Source of the DNA: Perca fluviatilis
Lineage: Eukaryota > Chordata > Actinopteri > Perciformes > Percidae
Assembly (NCBI RefSeq): GCF_010015445.1
Contig: NC_053126.1
Location: 6,265,249 to 6,329,248, forward strand
Length of the DNA: 64,000 bases
Reading direction: 5' to 3'
The stretch's first letter is position 1. Each line of letters starts with the position of its first letter. The position numbers and the translations under genes were made by a program. Under the pieces are notes generated by a model. That model did not search any database. It worked only from the letters and a program-made list of their open reading frames with translations, and had not been told where the DNA came from. Shown here piece by piece: positions 38,201 through 48,315 of this stretch.

Positions 38201-41200
38201 AAATATTCTTAAAGAAAGAAAATTCACCAAGCAATTTGTTATAAAGTAGAAGAATACTGAAAGCAGCAGAAATGCAGAACTGATTACACTTTAAGATATG
38301 TTAATGTATTGCACGTGATATCGTTAGCAATATTTGATTTGAATTTGATTTGAAAAACTTTATTAATACCGATAGGTACCACCAACCATACAGCCATCGA
38401 ACACAATACACAACAAACAGACAAATAAGTAAATAATTCTGCATTAGGAGATTAATAGACCCTGATTAAGAGACAAAATTTTAAGAAAAAAAATTCAATT
38501 TCACAATACATAAATGTAAAAAACAAACACTATAAAAGACAAAAATAATATTCAACAGTTAACTGTGATGGTTAAAATATCTAACCGCTGTGGGAACAAA
38601 AGACCTTCTCATGCGCTCACTAGAGCACCGAGGCATTACCAATCACTCACTGAAAGAGCTTCTGAGTCCTTTGAACAAGTAGTGGATTGTGTAGTGGATG
38701 GCCTTCAAAAAGCAGGACAATTTTTAGTTTTGAACTAATCCTCTTCTCTACAGTAACCTCCAGTACGTCCGAGTTAAGACCAATAACTGAACGAGCTCTC
38801 TTGATTAGCTTATTTATCCTATTTTTGTCCTCAACAGATATACTGCCCCCCCCCCCAGCACAGTACAGCATCAAAAACAACACTAGCTAAAATCCCTTGA
38901 TAAAAAACATTCAAGAGCTTTGTGCTGATTTTGAATGATCTAAGTTTTCTCAAAAAGAACAGTCTCGACTGAGCCTTCTTCATTAGGACATTCGTATTCT
39001 CCTTCCAGTTTAATTTTTCATCCAGATGTACACCTAAAAATGTATATGACTGCACAATTTCGATCAACTGACCATTAATTGTAACTGGAAAGACCTTCTC
39101 GTTTTTCTTTCTAAAATCAATAACAAGTTCTTTAGTCTTTCCTACGTTCAGTTTCGTAAAGTTTGACTATGAAACTGAATATTCAACAACAATATCGCAC
39201 GTTGCATATTTTCCTCATATCGTGTAGCCCTAGTATACAATCAATGGAAAAATGGCAACTCACCTCCTCCATTTCTTAGGTTCTGAGAGAGAAGAAGATG
39301 AAGAGGAGGACTGTGACCTGGAAGAACAGGTTTTGTCAAGCAGCAGAGGAAGTTTCACAGATGATACAGGTGCTGTTTTCTTCAAAGTGTTATCCAGGGT
39401 CGACACACGCTAATAACCGAAATTATTTTAGATGTGTATGCTATCCCAGTATCATAGCAATGGTTATGTTACTCACGCGTTCCACGTGTGTCCATTACAG
39501 ATGGAGTAGGAGAGCTGGAGGAACAGACTGAGCAGCAGCCAGAAGCCAGCAATGACAGCGGCAGGAAGGTGTTCAAAGTTACATGTGGAGCTTTAGCGGG
39601 GACCTTACACAAAAAACGATTTGCGTCGGGTAACTACATCTTACTATCCACAAAAAGCTAACTATGTATAATGAACAGTGTACATAGTGGGTAACGTGTG
39701 TCTCATCTTAAATGCTTTCACCACCAGGGACTTGTGGGAAGAGTATTCGCACTGAGACCAGCTGGATGACCCCAGTGGAGTTTGTGAACAAGGCATCATG
39801 TCAGACAAGTGGCTGCTGGAGGAAAGACATCAAGTGGGAAGGGGAACCAATCGGTGTCCTCTTAGAGGTAACCATGATCAGGATGCTGTGTTATTATTGA
39901 CTTTGCATCTTTCTGCATTTCAGTCAGGACCACTTTGTCAATAAATTGATTTTATTCATCTGTAATTTTTTATTTGGCGGTATTGCTCTGTCCCTGGGGC
40001 ATCCCCGCTCTTCCACGTGCATATGTGGAAAGCATGAGGCAGGAAGAGCACACCTTCCTGCCCTTCCATGTGCATACATGGAAAGCCTTAAGCAGGGAGA
40101 GCAGCAGTGGCAGGATCCCCCTAGGGTACAGAACAGAGCAGCACCAATGACAACAGGATTTGGATTTTTCCTCATTTTTTTTTATTAAGGCATTAAGATC
40201 AATATCCAAAAGATGTTTTTTTTATTCCTCTTTTTAGTCAACTTCAGCATGGGTTCATAAACTTATGAGTGCCACTGTATCAGCTGGGGTGCTGGCTTAG
40301 GGACTGTCAGCTATGAGCTGAGATAATAGCCGAGCTTGACTCCGTGACCTGCCTGAACTTATGCTATGCTCCATTTGTGATGCAATCTGAGAAAGTTCAA
40401 GATTTCAGTCCTGGTTGATTTGGTGACACCCGGTGTTACCATGGTAACATAAAGTGCCGTTTATTTTTAACAAACACTTCTTGAGCAGCTATGGTGTCAG
40501 AAGAGAAACGGGTGTATCTGTTTATAGTGCAGCCAAATAAACTCAAGTTGTATCGATAAAGAAGCCAGTCAATAACAATGTCAACCTTTTCCCCAATAAA
40601 AGCCGCCACATTTTTTGCCAGCTTAACAAAACGGCAGAAGTAGGAAATATTAGCTCTGCGTTAGCAGCAACGTAATACAGCTCTGATACGGTGTAAAGAG
40701 AGCAAACAGTAAGAAGTGGGGCTGCTATCAGTGAGATAAAAATTGTGTTTCAGCTCTAAAATGTAACTGTAGCCAGGGGGCAATGTAAGAGCCACAAGGT
40801 TTGTCAAGACCTAAACTATGAAACAAAGAGGAAGACACTGTTGATTTGTCTATTTCAGGCAAAGATCTTGGAGTCCCACTCACTGCTGTGCAAATGCAAA
40901 CTGTGCAGACCAGATTGTAAAGACCTGGTAAGTTTCTTGATCAGTCAGTTTCTTTTCTGCATAAACAATGTGACGGCCATTGCTGATGTTACAGTGATGT
41001 TAAAGAGCAAGAAGCTACAGTACAAGTCTTAACAAGGAAGCGTTTTCTCTCAGACACAACATGTAATTGTACCGTGTGTAATCAGAGTAGCTGTCACGTC
41101 TGTCTTGGCAGGAGAATCAGAAAAACGATGATGAGTGTAGCATCTGTAAAACTGGAGAAGAAGAAGAAGAAGAGTTGGTGGTGTGTGATAACTGCCCCCG

Positions 41201-42350
41201 CTCCTTCCACCAGAAATGTCACCTGCCTCATGTAGAAGACACCATGTTAGGGTGAGCTTTGATAAAAGTTTTTTTTTCTTTTATGTGATATAAGTTGTTC
41301 GTTTGTCATGTGTTTCATTGAGACTGAAAGCGATGTATGTGTCTTTGTACGTAATGACACTGTAATGCAATTGGCCGGTTTTCCGGCGACGGGCAGGTCA
41401 TTCTGACATATGCCGATATCATGCAACGCTACAATTAACTGACAACATAAGTTATACGAGTTACAGTTTTCAGGGACGCACGCAAGCACACACGGACGCG
41501 ACAGCACAGACTCTTTTTGACATACGCGCTCGCAGTGTGAAGCGCGTGTCCGCGCTATTCTCGCACATGTAGGGAACCTGTGAATTAACCTGCAACATGT
41601 CAGCTGTTTGGAAATTCTTCAGCATGTGTGCAGAAGATAACAAGTTTGCAATATGCAACAGCTGCAAGGAAAAAGTAGGGCGTGGAGGGACGACACCAAA
41701 AACCCAAATCTAATTTTTTTTAGTTGGATATTGGATGTAAAAAGAAGGAAATGGTTGTAACATTGTACTTTAGAGGTGTGTAAATTTCCAACACCAGGAG
41801 TAATTTATATAGTTCTATTTTATAGTCATCCATTATCTGTTCAAAACATTTTCTATGTTATGTGCAAAATATTCTATTAAAGATAAGATAGAAAATAAAT
41901 ATTTGTGTGTGCTGTAAAGTGGTTAGAAAAAATGAAATCGGAATTGGCTGGCCTAACTCAAAGAAAATCGAAAATCGGAATCGGCCTGGAAAGTTGTAAT
42001 CGGTGCATCTCTAGCTTGAAGATGAGTCTGGCTTGGACTTCTAAATTAGCATAGAAGATAGAAGATCTCTGCAATGAAACGCTTGGTTATGTTAGTAACC
42101 TTGGTTCTCTGAGTAAAGACTATTTTTCCAGTCATATTTCTTAATTGAAGTTTTCCTTAAAATAGTGTTAAAATCTCATCTCGTTTTCGTGAACCCAATC
42201 GCGTGTCTCGTCTCGCCACACGCCTACTTATCAATATTTTTTTATAGGAACAATCCATCAAATTACTACGTGTGGGAGGTATTGTTCATATTATAAACCC
42301 ACAGAAAATGATGATCCGACTCTGCAGTTCCCAAGTACGTTCTAATAATC

Positions 42351-42385
<35 letters not shown>

Positions 42386-44250
42386 TTTAAAAAAGTTCTA
42401 ATAATCCATTTAGTGTCTATTAGCTCATTGTTTTTCGCCCTGCAACTTTGCTGTTAGCGGTAGCTTGTTAAATGAAAAACTATACAAACCAAGTTTCTAT
42501 CAAAATATTCGTAAATAGTTATTATTTTACACTAGTCCTGTGTCAGTGGCATTCACTTAGTTAGAGTGAAACAAATATTCTGTTCAAGTTTGATAATTGT
42601 GGGTTCCTGTGCATATGTATTTTGTTTGTGTGTGTCTGTGTTTGTGCAAGCAGGGACGATAGTCTATGGATGTGTACATTCTGTGTATTTGGAACCAATA
42701 AAGGGTGGCTTTACATGGATGAGCTGGAAAGGGAAGCAGCCATGTCTCGCCAAATATCCCGTTGCATGCTGGTAAGCTCACTGTGTGACCCTCTGTCGTT
42801 ACATCGTAACGCCCGTTTTCTCCGTCTCTCATCAGTCTTTTCTCACATCAACAGCAGTGCCAGTATCTCCTTCTGTATCTGTGCGATGCTGACGAGGAAC
42901 AAATATTTGCTACAAACCCATGCCTCTATGTAAGTCTTTTTCTTCGCTATTCCTATCAACCTGTTTACTCAGTTCCTATTCATGCCAAAAAGTTCCAATT
43001 ATTTAATTAATAGCAAATAAGGTGCAATTAAAAGCGCTGTAAAAAAATTCAAAATTTTGCTGTACAATTAGTTGTCTCAAAAATAATCGTGAAAAACAAC
43101 ATAATTGTCTCTGTCAGTCCAATTTAAACACATTTATTTATTTATGTATTACTTTTTCAAACAAATTAAAGTTTTGAATGAATTTCAGGACATCTTTTGG
43201 TTATATCACTGTTATATGACCCAGATAATGTAATAACACAGGTACACAGTCTATAAAGTAAACAACGCCTCTTTATTATCATGAAAAAAAATTCTAAGTG
43301 AGCTGCAGCAGGCAAAAAAAACAATACAAGAAAAAAAACAAGGGAATCCAAAAAACCAAGCAGGAAGAAACAGGAAGCACGGAAACTGACAGAAGCTGAC
43401 GCCGACACATACAAACTGACTGGATCAGGACACAAACAGACACAAAACGATCTGACAAGAGACAAGGGAAACACAAGGACTAAATCCACTGGGTAACAGG
43501 TAACGAGGGGCAGGTGACCCAGCAGGTGAAACACATTAGGAGTGGCAGGGTAATCGAAAAAGGCGGGAAAACACAGGAAGCAAAACTAGACAGGACAAGA
43601 CCAAAAACCAGACTATCAAAATAAAACAGGAAACAGAAATACACACAACAGGGAACAGAAATACGCACAACGAAATATACACAGGCCACAGAAACATTAT
43701 ACAGAAACAATATACAAAACAGGAAACCTACAACATTACAGTAACAGGCAACAGAAATGTCCATAACCACAACACTTAGTGTCTTTCGCGATATGTCGCA
43801 GCCTTTTGCGATATGTATATTGCGACAGATGATATCACGATTTTATTTCCTTCATTTCTGTTTGTCACCCACAGTTGTTAGACTACTCCGCTACGATCAC
43901 GACTCCGATGTGGCTGGGTAATGTAGCAGACAAACTTCAGAAGCAACTCTACCAGACTGTTGGAGAGTTTGTGTCCGACATCCAGCTCATTTTCACCAAC
44001 TGTGCCACATACAACCGAGTAAGAAACCATGCCATTTAAACCCTATTCGATGACATGCAGGGTTAGGAGTTTTCATCATTAACACATATGGTGCTAAGAC
44101 TACTTTGTTAGGCCATACAGTGATGAGATCTGTTATGTTCTTTTGCAGGACAAGGCTGAATTCCTTGCCGTGGGCAGCAGACTGAAGAATTTATTTGACA
44201 AGGAATTTAACAATGTGTTCAACATCAAAGAAGAGACTGTTGAATGGTAA
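31831..44250 (+). CDS. SP140/SP100-like nuclear body protein (HSR-SAND-SAND-PHD-bromodomain), 16 exons, 631 aa
   Basis: Exons: 31831-31974, 34800-34974, 35164-35397, 35745-35864, 36583-36716, 36853-36897, 37004-37040, 39280-39369, 39501-39629, 39728-39867, 40859-40927, 41112-41251, 42654-42771, 42855-42929, 43875-44018, 44149-44250. All have GT/AG ends and continuous frame. Domains: HSR/CARD-like self-association (about 1-106); a basic-acidic linker with likely nuclear signals (KKKRKLR); SAND1 (about 205-280, with KNWK at 251-254); acidic linker; SAND2 (about 350-436, with GCWR where KDWK is expected); PHD finger with complete C4HC3 pattern (about 448-500); bromodomain (about 530-625) keeping the acetyl-lysine-type Asn597 in ATYNR. 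Such proteins read histone marks in nuclear bodies and modulate transcription and antiviral responses. The start MDPMDWL is the first in-frame ATG; residue 4 is an alternative. Mammalian SP proteins and AIRE have one SAND. The exact orthologue is not resolved, so no symbol is given. Confidence 0.9.
31975..34799. other. SP140-like intron 1, transposon-rich
   Basis: Holds (GT)n at about 32150-32230; a MITE at 32709-33062 (GGGGCTGCTCGATTATGG ... TTGCACAGCCCTA); a related element at about 33385-33635 (GAGCTGCACAATATATTG ... GAGCCCTAATC); a minus-strand scrap near 33640-33720 reading LQECFHTDWEMFQED, probably transposon-derived; and, at 33890-34210, sequence shared with the hAT-like region of intron 12 (AACTGACAACGTAAGTTATA). 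No exon was needed here. Confidence 0.55.
32150..32230. repeat. (GT)n microsatellite in SP140-like intron 1
   Basis: About 40 GT units, continuing into CAGTGTGAGTGTGAG. Confidence 0.9.
36098..36548 (+). mobile_element. Repeat family C, copy 3, in SP140-like intron 4
   Basis: Best-preserved copy: begins TAGCCTCGCTTTGCCAGACC, contains GGCATTTCTTTAAACCAATC and GAGGAGCAGTTAACCATAG, and ends GGATGTAGACTA 34 bp before the exon 5 acceptor. Same family as 5742-6129 and 6140-6595. Confidence 0.7.
37535..37674 (+). repeat. tRNA-derived SINE
   Basis: tRNA-like head with A box (TAGCTCAGTCGGTAGAG) and B-box region (GGTTTGAGTCC), then CCTGCATGTCTTCCCCC. Same family as 63690-63805 (shared CATATA-AGAGG and GACGCAG blocks). 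It joins directly to family E MITE sequence at its 3' end. Confidence 0.75.
37676..38177. mobile_element. hAT-like MITE (family E), copy 2, 5'-truncated
   Basis: Matches 24860-25361 from TTTTTTTGTGATTGTTGCGG to the terminal TCTGGAGGGACTG. The first 15 bp or so, including the left inverted repeat, are missing where the SINE abuts. Confidence 0.75.
38340..39155 (-). pseudogene. LINE (L2/Rex-like) reverse-transcriptase C-terminal fragment
   Basis: Minus-strand frames contain KTKELVIDFRKKNEKVFP, then YTFLGVHLDEKLNW and AQSRLFFLRKLRSF, then INKLIKRARSVIGLNS. These are typical of the thumb/C-terminal part of fish L2/CR1-clade reverse transcriptases. A frame change falls at a C9 run near 38848-38856. 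The end at about 38340 (TTTGATTTGAAAAACTTTAT on the plus strand) looks like a LINE 3' end. The catalytic part is missing, so it is a dead, 5'-truncated copy. Confidence 0.75.
39868..40858. other. SP140-like intron 10 with two hairpin units
   Basis: Two tandem units of about 60 bp (about 40006-40130), each centred on a palindrome: TTCCACGTGCATATGTGGAA and TTCCATGTGCATACATGGAA. Both are followed by AAGC and a purine-rich stretch. No exon or known transposon was recognised in the rest. Confidence 0.5.
41252..42653. other. SP140-like intron 12, hAT-derived sequence
   Basis: Contains a hAT-like relic (about 41370-42015) that includes a BED-finger ORF fragment (separate entry) and ends AATCGGTGCATCTCTAG. 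An (AAT)n tract lies at about 42345-42376. Confidence 0.5.
41597..41713 (+). pseudogene. hAT transposase BED-finger fragment
   Basis: 38-codon frame MSAVWKFFSMCAEDNKFAIC followed by NSCKEKVGRGGTTPK: a start-proximal BED-type zinc finger (W-F-F ... C-x2-C) as in hAT/ZBED transposases. It stops before the His pair and the catalytic domain. Sequence just upstream is shared with 33890-34210. A remnant inside an SP140-like intron, not an exon: the gene's frame does not need it. Confidence 0.65.
42930..43874. other. SP140-like intron 14
   Basis: A purine-rich block (about 43260-43770) with many ACAGG and ACACA motifs looks like an interspersed repeat of unknown family. A scrap of the gggctgcac MITE family (TCGCGATATGTCGCAGCC) lies at about 43784-43835, just before the exon 15 acceptor. 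Confidence 0.4.
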
Positions 44251-44593
44251 ACGTGATCAGTCTTGAAACTCAACAGTTACTGAGGAAAGTATTTAAAAAA
44301 TCTGTAAATAGACCTTATGTCAAGTGTTATATTATGTGGGTAAAATATCCCAAAATAATGAATTGCGAATCAAGACAAGGCAAGGGACTTTTAACTAAAT
44401 TAAGTTGGACAAAAATATCCAGTTTAACTTTTTGCATTCCAAAATTTGATTTGTAAATGTAAGTGTTAAAATATAAAGGACAATGAAAATGTTCAATTTT
44501 GTTCCTGGAGCTACTCTCCTCCAGGTGCGTGGTTCAAAAGGATTGTACTTAGTGTCTTCATTCATTCATAAGTGTGTTTTGGGCGTAACATAC

Positions 44594-44599
44594 AATAAA
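44594..44599 (+). terminator. Candidate poly(A) signal AATAAA of the SP140-like gene
   Basis: First AATAAA after the stop codon at 44248-44250, about 345 bp downstream. Transcript data would be needed to confirm it. Confidence 0.35.
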
Positions 44600-44629
44600 C
44601 CAAGTAGAGTGTCCTCTCCCATTCCCTTT

Positions 44630-45098
44630 AAAAGCCAGGCGCGTTTGGACCTTGGCGCGCTGCTATTATGATGGCGGATTTGCACTGTAATTTTTTTATT
44701 TTTAATCTTTTGCATGTTCGTGTGCTGCTGTGCGTCCCTGTGTGTGTGTAAAAAGCATAGTGTGCGCGACGAGCCTAGGAGCATTTTACTAATGCGCTGT
44801 TAAAATAACAATGAAATGCTGCGCTATTGACTTTAGATCCAGGTTTTTGTTGGTCAATTGCGCGATCACTTCCCGCTGCCTCAAGATAGCAATACGCCAA
44901 GAATTCACCTGAACACACCTCCCTGTAAGACCACCATGCCCATGGGCGGCGGACAAATGGGTGCAGGTGCATTTTCTTTTTAAACGACGTAGGCGCTAGA
45001 CGGGAAATTGCAACTGCTTCGGTCTTAAACTAGCAAAGACACTTGCGTCAGGCTTTGCGTCGGGCTTTGCGCTGCGACGGGTGCAAGATAGGGCCCTA
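44630..45098. mobile_element. Unnamed interspersed repeat
   Basis: From AAAAGCCAGGCGCGTTTGG to GGTGCAAGATAGGGCCCTA. The right end resembles the terminus of a fish MITE family (TAGGGCCCTATCTTGCACC, from memory). No ORF. Confidence 0.45.
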
Positions 45099-45393
45099 GA
45101 AGTTTAAAAGTGAAACATATCTGGGGATATTAATTAGAGAGGAGTGAGCTTTTCAGACCTCCGTAGTCCGCTCCTCATCTCTAGTAGTGTTGACGAACTG
45201 ACCAAAGAGACGGTTAATTAACCAGAGTCGTGGTACTGAACCGGGAGAATCGAGTGCCATACGTCAATGTACCGACTCACTCCTGTTTTTAACCTCATTA
45301 GCGTCTCCATTGGAGTGGTGTTAGAATCAATCAAGAAATGGGCTACCTCGAGCAGCACGATTGGCCCGAAAGAGTTGTTGAACAGTTTTAGAT

Positions 45394-46022
45394 TGGAGAC
45401 CGCGCACCAGGCTACTGAACGAGACCGAATGTAACCGTTATCCCAACCGATCCCAGAAGCCTTTATTTCTCGTGCATCTTAGATGATTGTGTACATAGTT
45501 CGTAGGCTACATTACCCATGGATATCACATACAAATCATCATGTTATATTAATAGTTATATGTTAAGTTAAATGTTTTTTACGTGGTAGGTAGGCTGTCA
45601 CAAGGAGACCGCGCACCAGGCTACTGAACGAGACTGTAACTGTTCAACCGCTCAAGTCTAATGTAATCAAGCGGTGTCTTGGTTCTCGGCAAGTTTGAGT
45701 TATCAACCGATCCTTGTTTCTAGTGCATCTTAGATGATTGTGTTCATGGCAATTCACACATTGTCGATGGGGAAGTACATCACTTAGGCTACAAATACAC
45801 GTCATGTTATCTTGGTAGTTATGTTAAGTTAATGTTAGAGAAGTGAATGTTGCAGTCTGCATGGTAGGTAGCTGTCACGAGGAGACCGCGCACCAGGCTA
45901 CTGAACGAGACCGTAACCGAGGGTACTGTATGAGTCTATGGAATCAAACGGGTGTCTAGGTTCTTGGCAAGTTTGAGTTATCAACCTATCCTAGAAGCCT
46001 TTATGTCTGATGCATCTTAGAA
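45394..46022. repeat. Three imperfect tandem units of about 205-275 bp
   Basis: GGAGACCGCGCACCAGGCTA recurs at about 45394, 45605 and 45881. The segments that follow share GTGCATCTTAGATGATTGTG, AGTTTGAGTTATCAACC and GTTATGTTAAGTTAA with substitutions and indels. No coding frame. Confidence 0.7.
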
Positions 46023-47469
46023 TTCCCCCCCCACCCCTCCACCCCTCCCCAGGCACGTGAACCGGTGACCGAATCTATTAACCTGGTAGGCCAACCAACA
46101 ACCGTCCGGTTGAACCGACTCGCATAAAAGAGACGGTTGTCCCATTACTAACCTCTAGCAGCTCCAGGCTACATTAGCCGCTGCTAGCATAACACACACA
46201 TTCCCAGGGTGAACTGTTGGTTATTGAGTTGCATTGTAGGTAATTTACGTGCCAGTTTTTTTTAGAAAGAAAAATGGTATTGCAAAAAGACAATATGTCT
46301 TGTTCTGCTGGAGTGCAATGCCAAATCAGCAGAGTACTCTGTTTATCAGGTTGCTGAGCTTTTACAAGTACTGTAGTTTGATTGTAACTACAAGTTAACC
46401 TTTTCGTTTTTAGTTAATCCTCACCGTATGACAACAAATTTTAATATGAAATTCTACCATAATACATTAAAAAAACAGATTCTTCCCATTATTTATTTTG
46501 TTTACATATTGAAGGTGTACAGTACAGTACAGTGCAGTACATCACAAACTACTTGTCAACTTTTTTCGTTTTCTTTAGTGATGTGACAAACAGAGATAAC
46601 AAGGTTTCATATTTCAATGTTTTTCTTTAATCTTTCAAGTTTTTACAATGTTTTTAAAGAATTTAACAATAATATGAGTATTGAAAAGATGAGAAAAAAA
46701 GTAATTTCCTGTATGTTGCTCCCAACATTGTTTTTATTGCCATATGTTTCAAAGGGGTTTGGAAATGTATGTATTATGATTGTATGTATTATAAAACTTG
46801 TACTTTTGTATTTGTCTAAAGGCAATGAATAAATGAATGAATTATTTATTTTCGTATCTGGCCGCTTATGGCACAATTATAGGATTATTCAAACACATTT
46901 TAAATAAACAATTTCCTAGTGCTGACACAAAACAATATGTACATAAAGGGTACAAGTATAAAATGCAAGAATTCAACACAAACAAGCATTTGCATCATGC
47001 AAAACCATCAAACAGGATTTCCATTTCACTACACCGTATTTAAACTAAGATTAATTTGCACTCTCTTTCTGTCTCTCTCTCATCTGTCTGTTGCTGATAT
47101 CTGTTTACATTTTTTAAATTTGTGTACATATTTAATGACATGGCTTATTTTGATAAAAACCTGCCTCTTAACGGTTAAATCTATATGCCAGATGTAAACA
47201 AAAAAATTTACACTTGCTATCACTTCAAATTATGATGAGAAAGACACAACATGACAGGAATATATTTCCTATTAAATTTAAAGATTGGGTTCTCTTTGAT
47301 AAGACCAAGTACACGTTGAAAGTTGAAATTCTAATCATTTTTAAACTTGTTTACATGTACGGTCAGCTGACGTCACTGTCACAGTTGCCAGCAGCAAATC
47401 TGTGCGGGGAGCTGCGCAGCCGCCCTGCGCATCCGTCGGCTGAGGTGGACAGCGCAGCCATTTTTCTCT

Positions 47470-47518
<49 letters not shown>

Positions 47519-47755
47519 CCTTACAAGAACATACAGAGGTGGGGTTGGGGCGGGGGGGGGAGCCGTTTGTCCATCACGCACACATATCAAACCCGACACG
47601 CGGGAGTCATGACGTTAGCGGCACATACCGAGGCTGAACTCATCACCGTGCGTTTGACATCCGCGAGCTCCAAACTTTCTGCCAGTTGAACGCCTGCGCA
47701 GACGAAACGGGCTCTCCCTCGCCTCCATTATTAGGCTCACGTTTTGGTGTCAGCC
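46023..47755. other. Intergenic / upstream region of the trihelix gene
   Basis: AT-rich with no gene until about 47380, then abruptly GC- and CpG-rich with a (CT)n run at about 47477-47515 and a G9 run near 47551. The last 350 bp look like a CpG-island promoter and 5' UTR, including GCGCAGCCATTTTT (YY1-like CCAT core) and CCTGCGCAGAC (half of an NRF1-type site). These motif calls are weak. Confidence 0.45.
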
Positions 47756-47896
47756 ATGGAGGGGCATCTGCAAAGAGGCTGCAGCGACGTGGCGACTATG
47801 CATGTGAAAACTGAAGCGGTCGAGGAGAATCCATCTGCGCTGGTTTTGGGCAGCCGAGAGTCGCCTGCGCCCTGCGGAGATACCGCATGCAGAGGA

Positions 47897-47927
<31 letters not shown>

Positions 47928-48231
47928 GAGGAGGAGTGGGGGGGGATCAGACTGCAGAGGAGCCTCCCGTACTGCTGTGTGAGTGCACACATCCGCTGAT
48001 TTCAAATGCTTCGCTTGGCTTCATCTTTATTTCCGTAGAGTGCAAAAGAATGCAATATTCATTTCCGTTTCAAATTCAGATACACATGTAACATGTTTTT
48101 AACATGTGCCTTGTATCTGTGCCACCATTAGACCCCGTGAGTACAGAGCGCTTCTTCGCCACATCAGTGGATGGAAAAACGTACCTGAAGATAGCTCCAG
48201 GTGAGTGCATCACACTTTTACTATTCGGATT

Positions 48232-48315
<84 letters not shown>

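Larger units (their letters stand above)
37264..39231. mobile_element. Nested transposon block in SP140-like intron 7
   Basis: The outer ends AGGGCTGCACAATATATCGC and ATATCGTGTAGCCCTA look like the inverted termini of the gggctgcac MITE family also seen at 33385-33635 and 55515-55883. Inside lie, in order, a SINE (37535-37674), a truncated family E MITE (37676-38177) and a LINE fragment (38340-39155). Most of this 2.2-kb intron is therefore layered insertions. Confidence 0.6.

Noticed and set aside
43166..43770. Minus-strand frames of 96-122 codons, Val/Cys/Leu/Phe-rich
   Set aside because: They are antisense to a purine-rich interspersed block; hydrophobicity follows from base composition.
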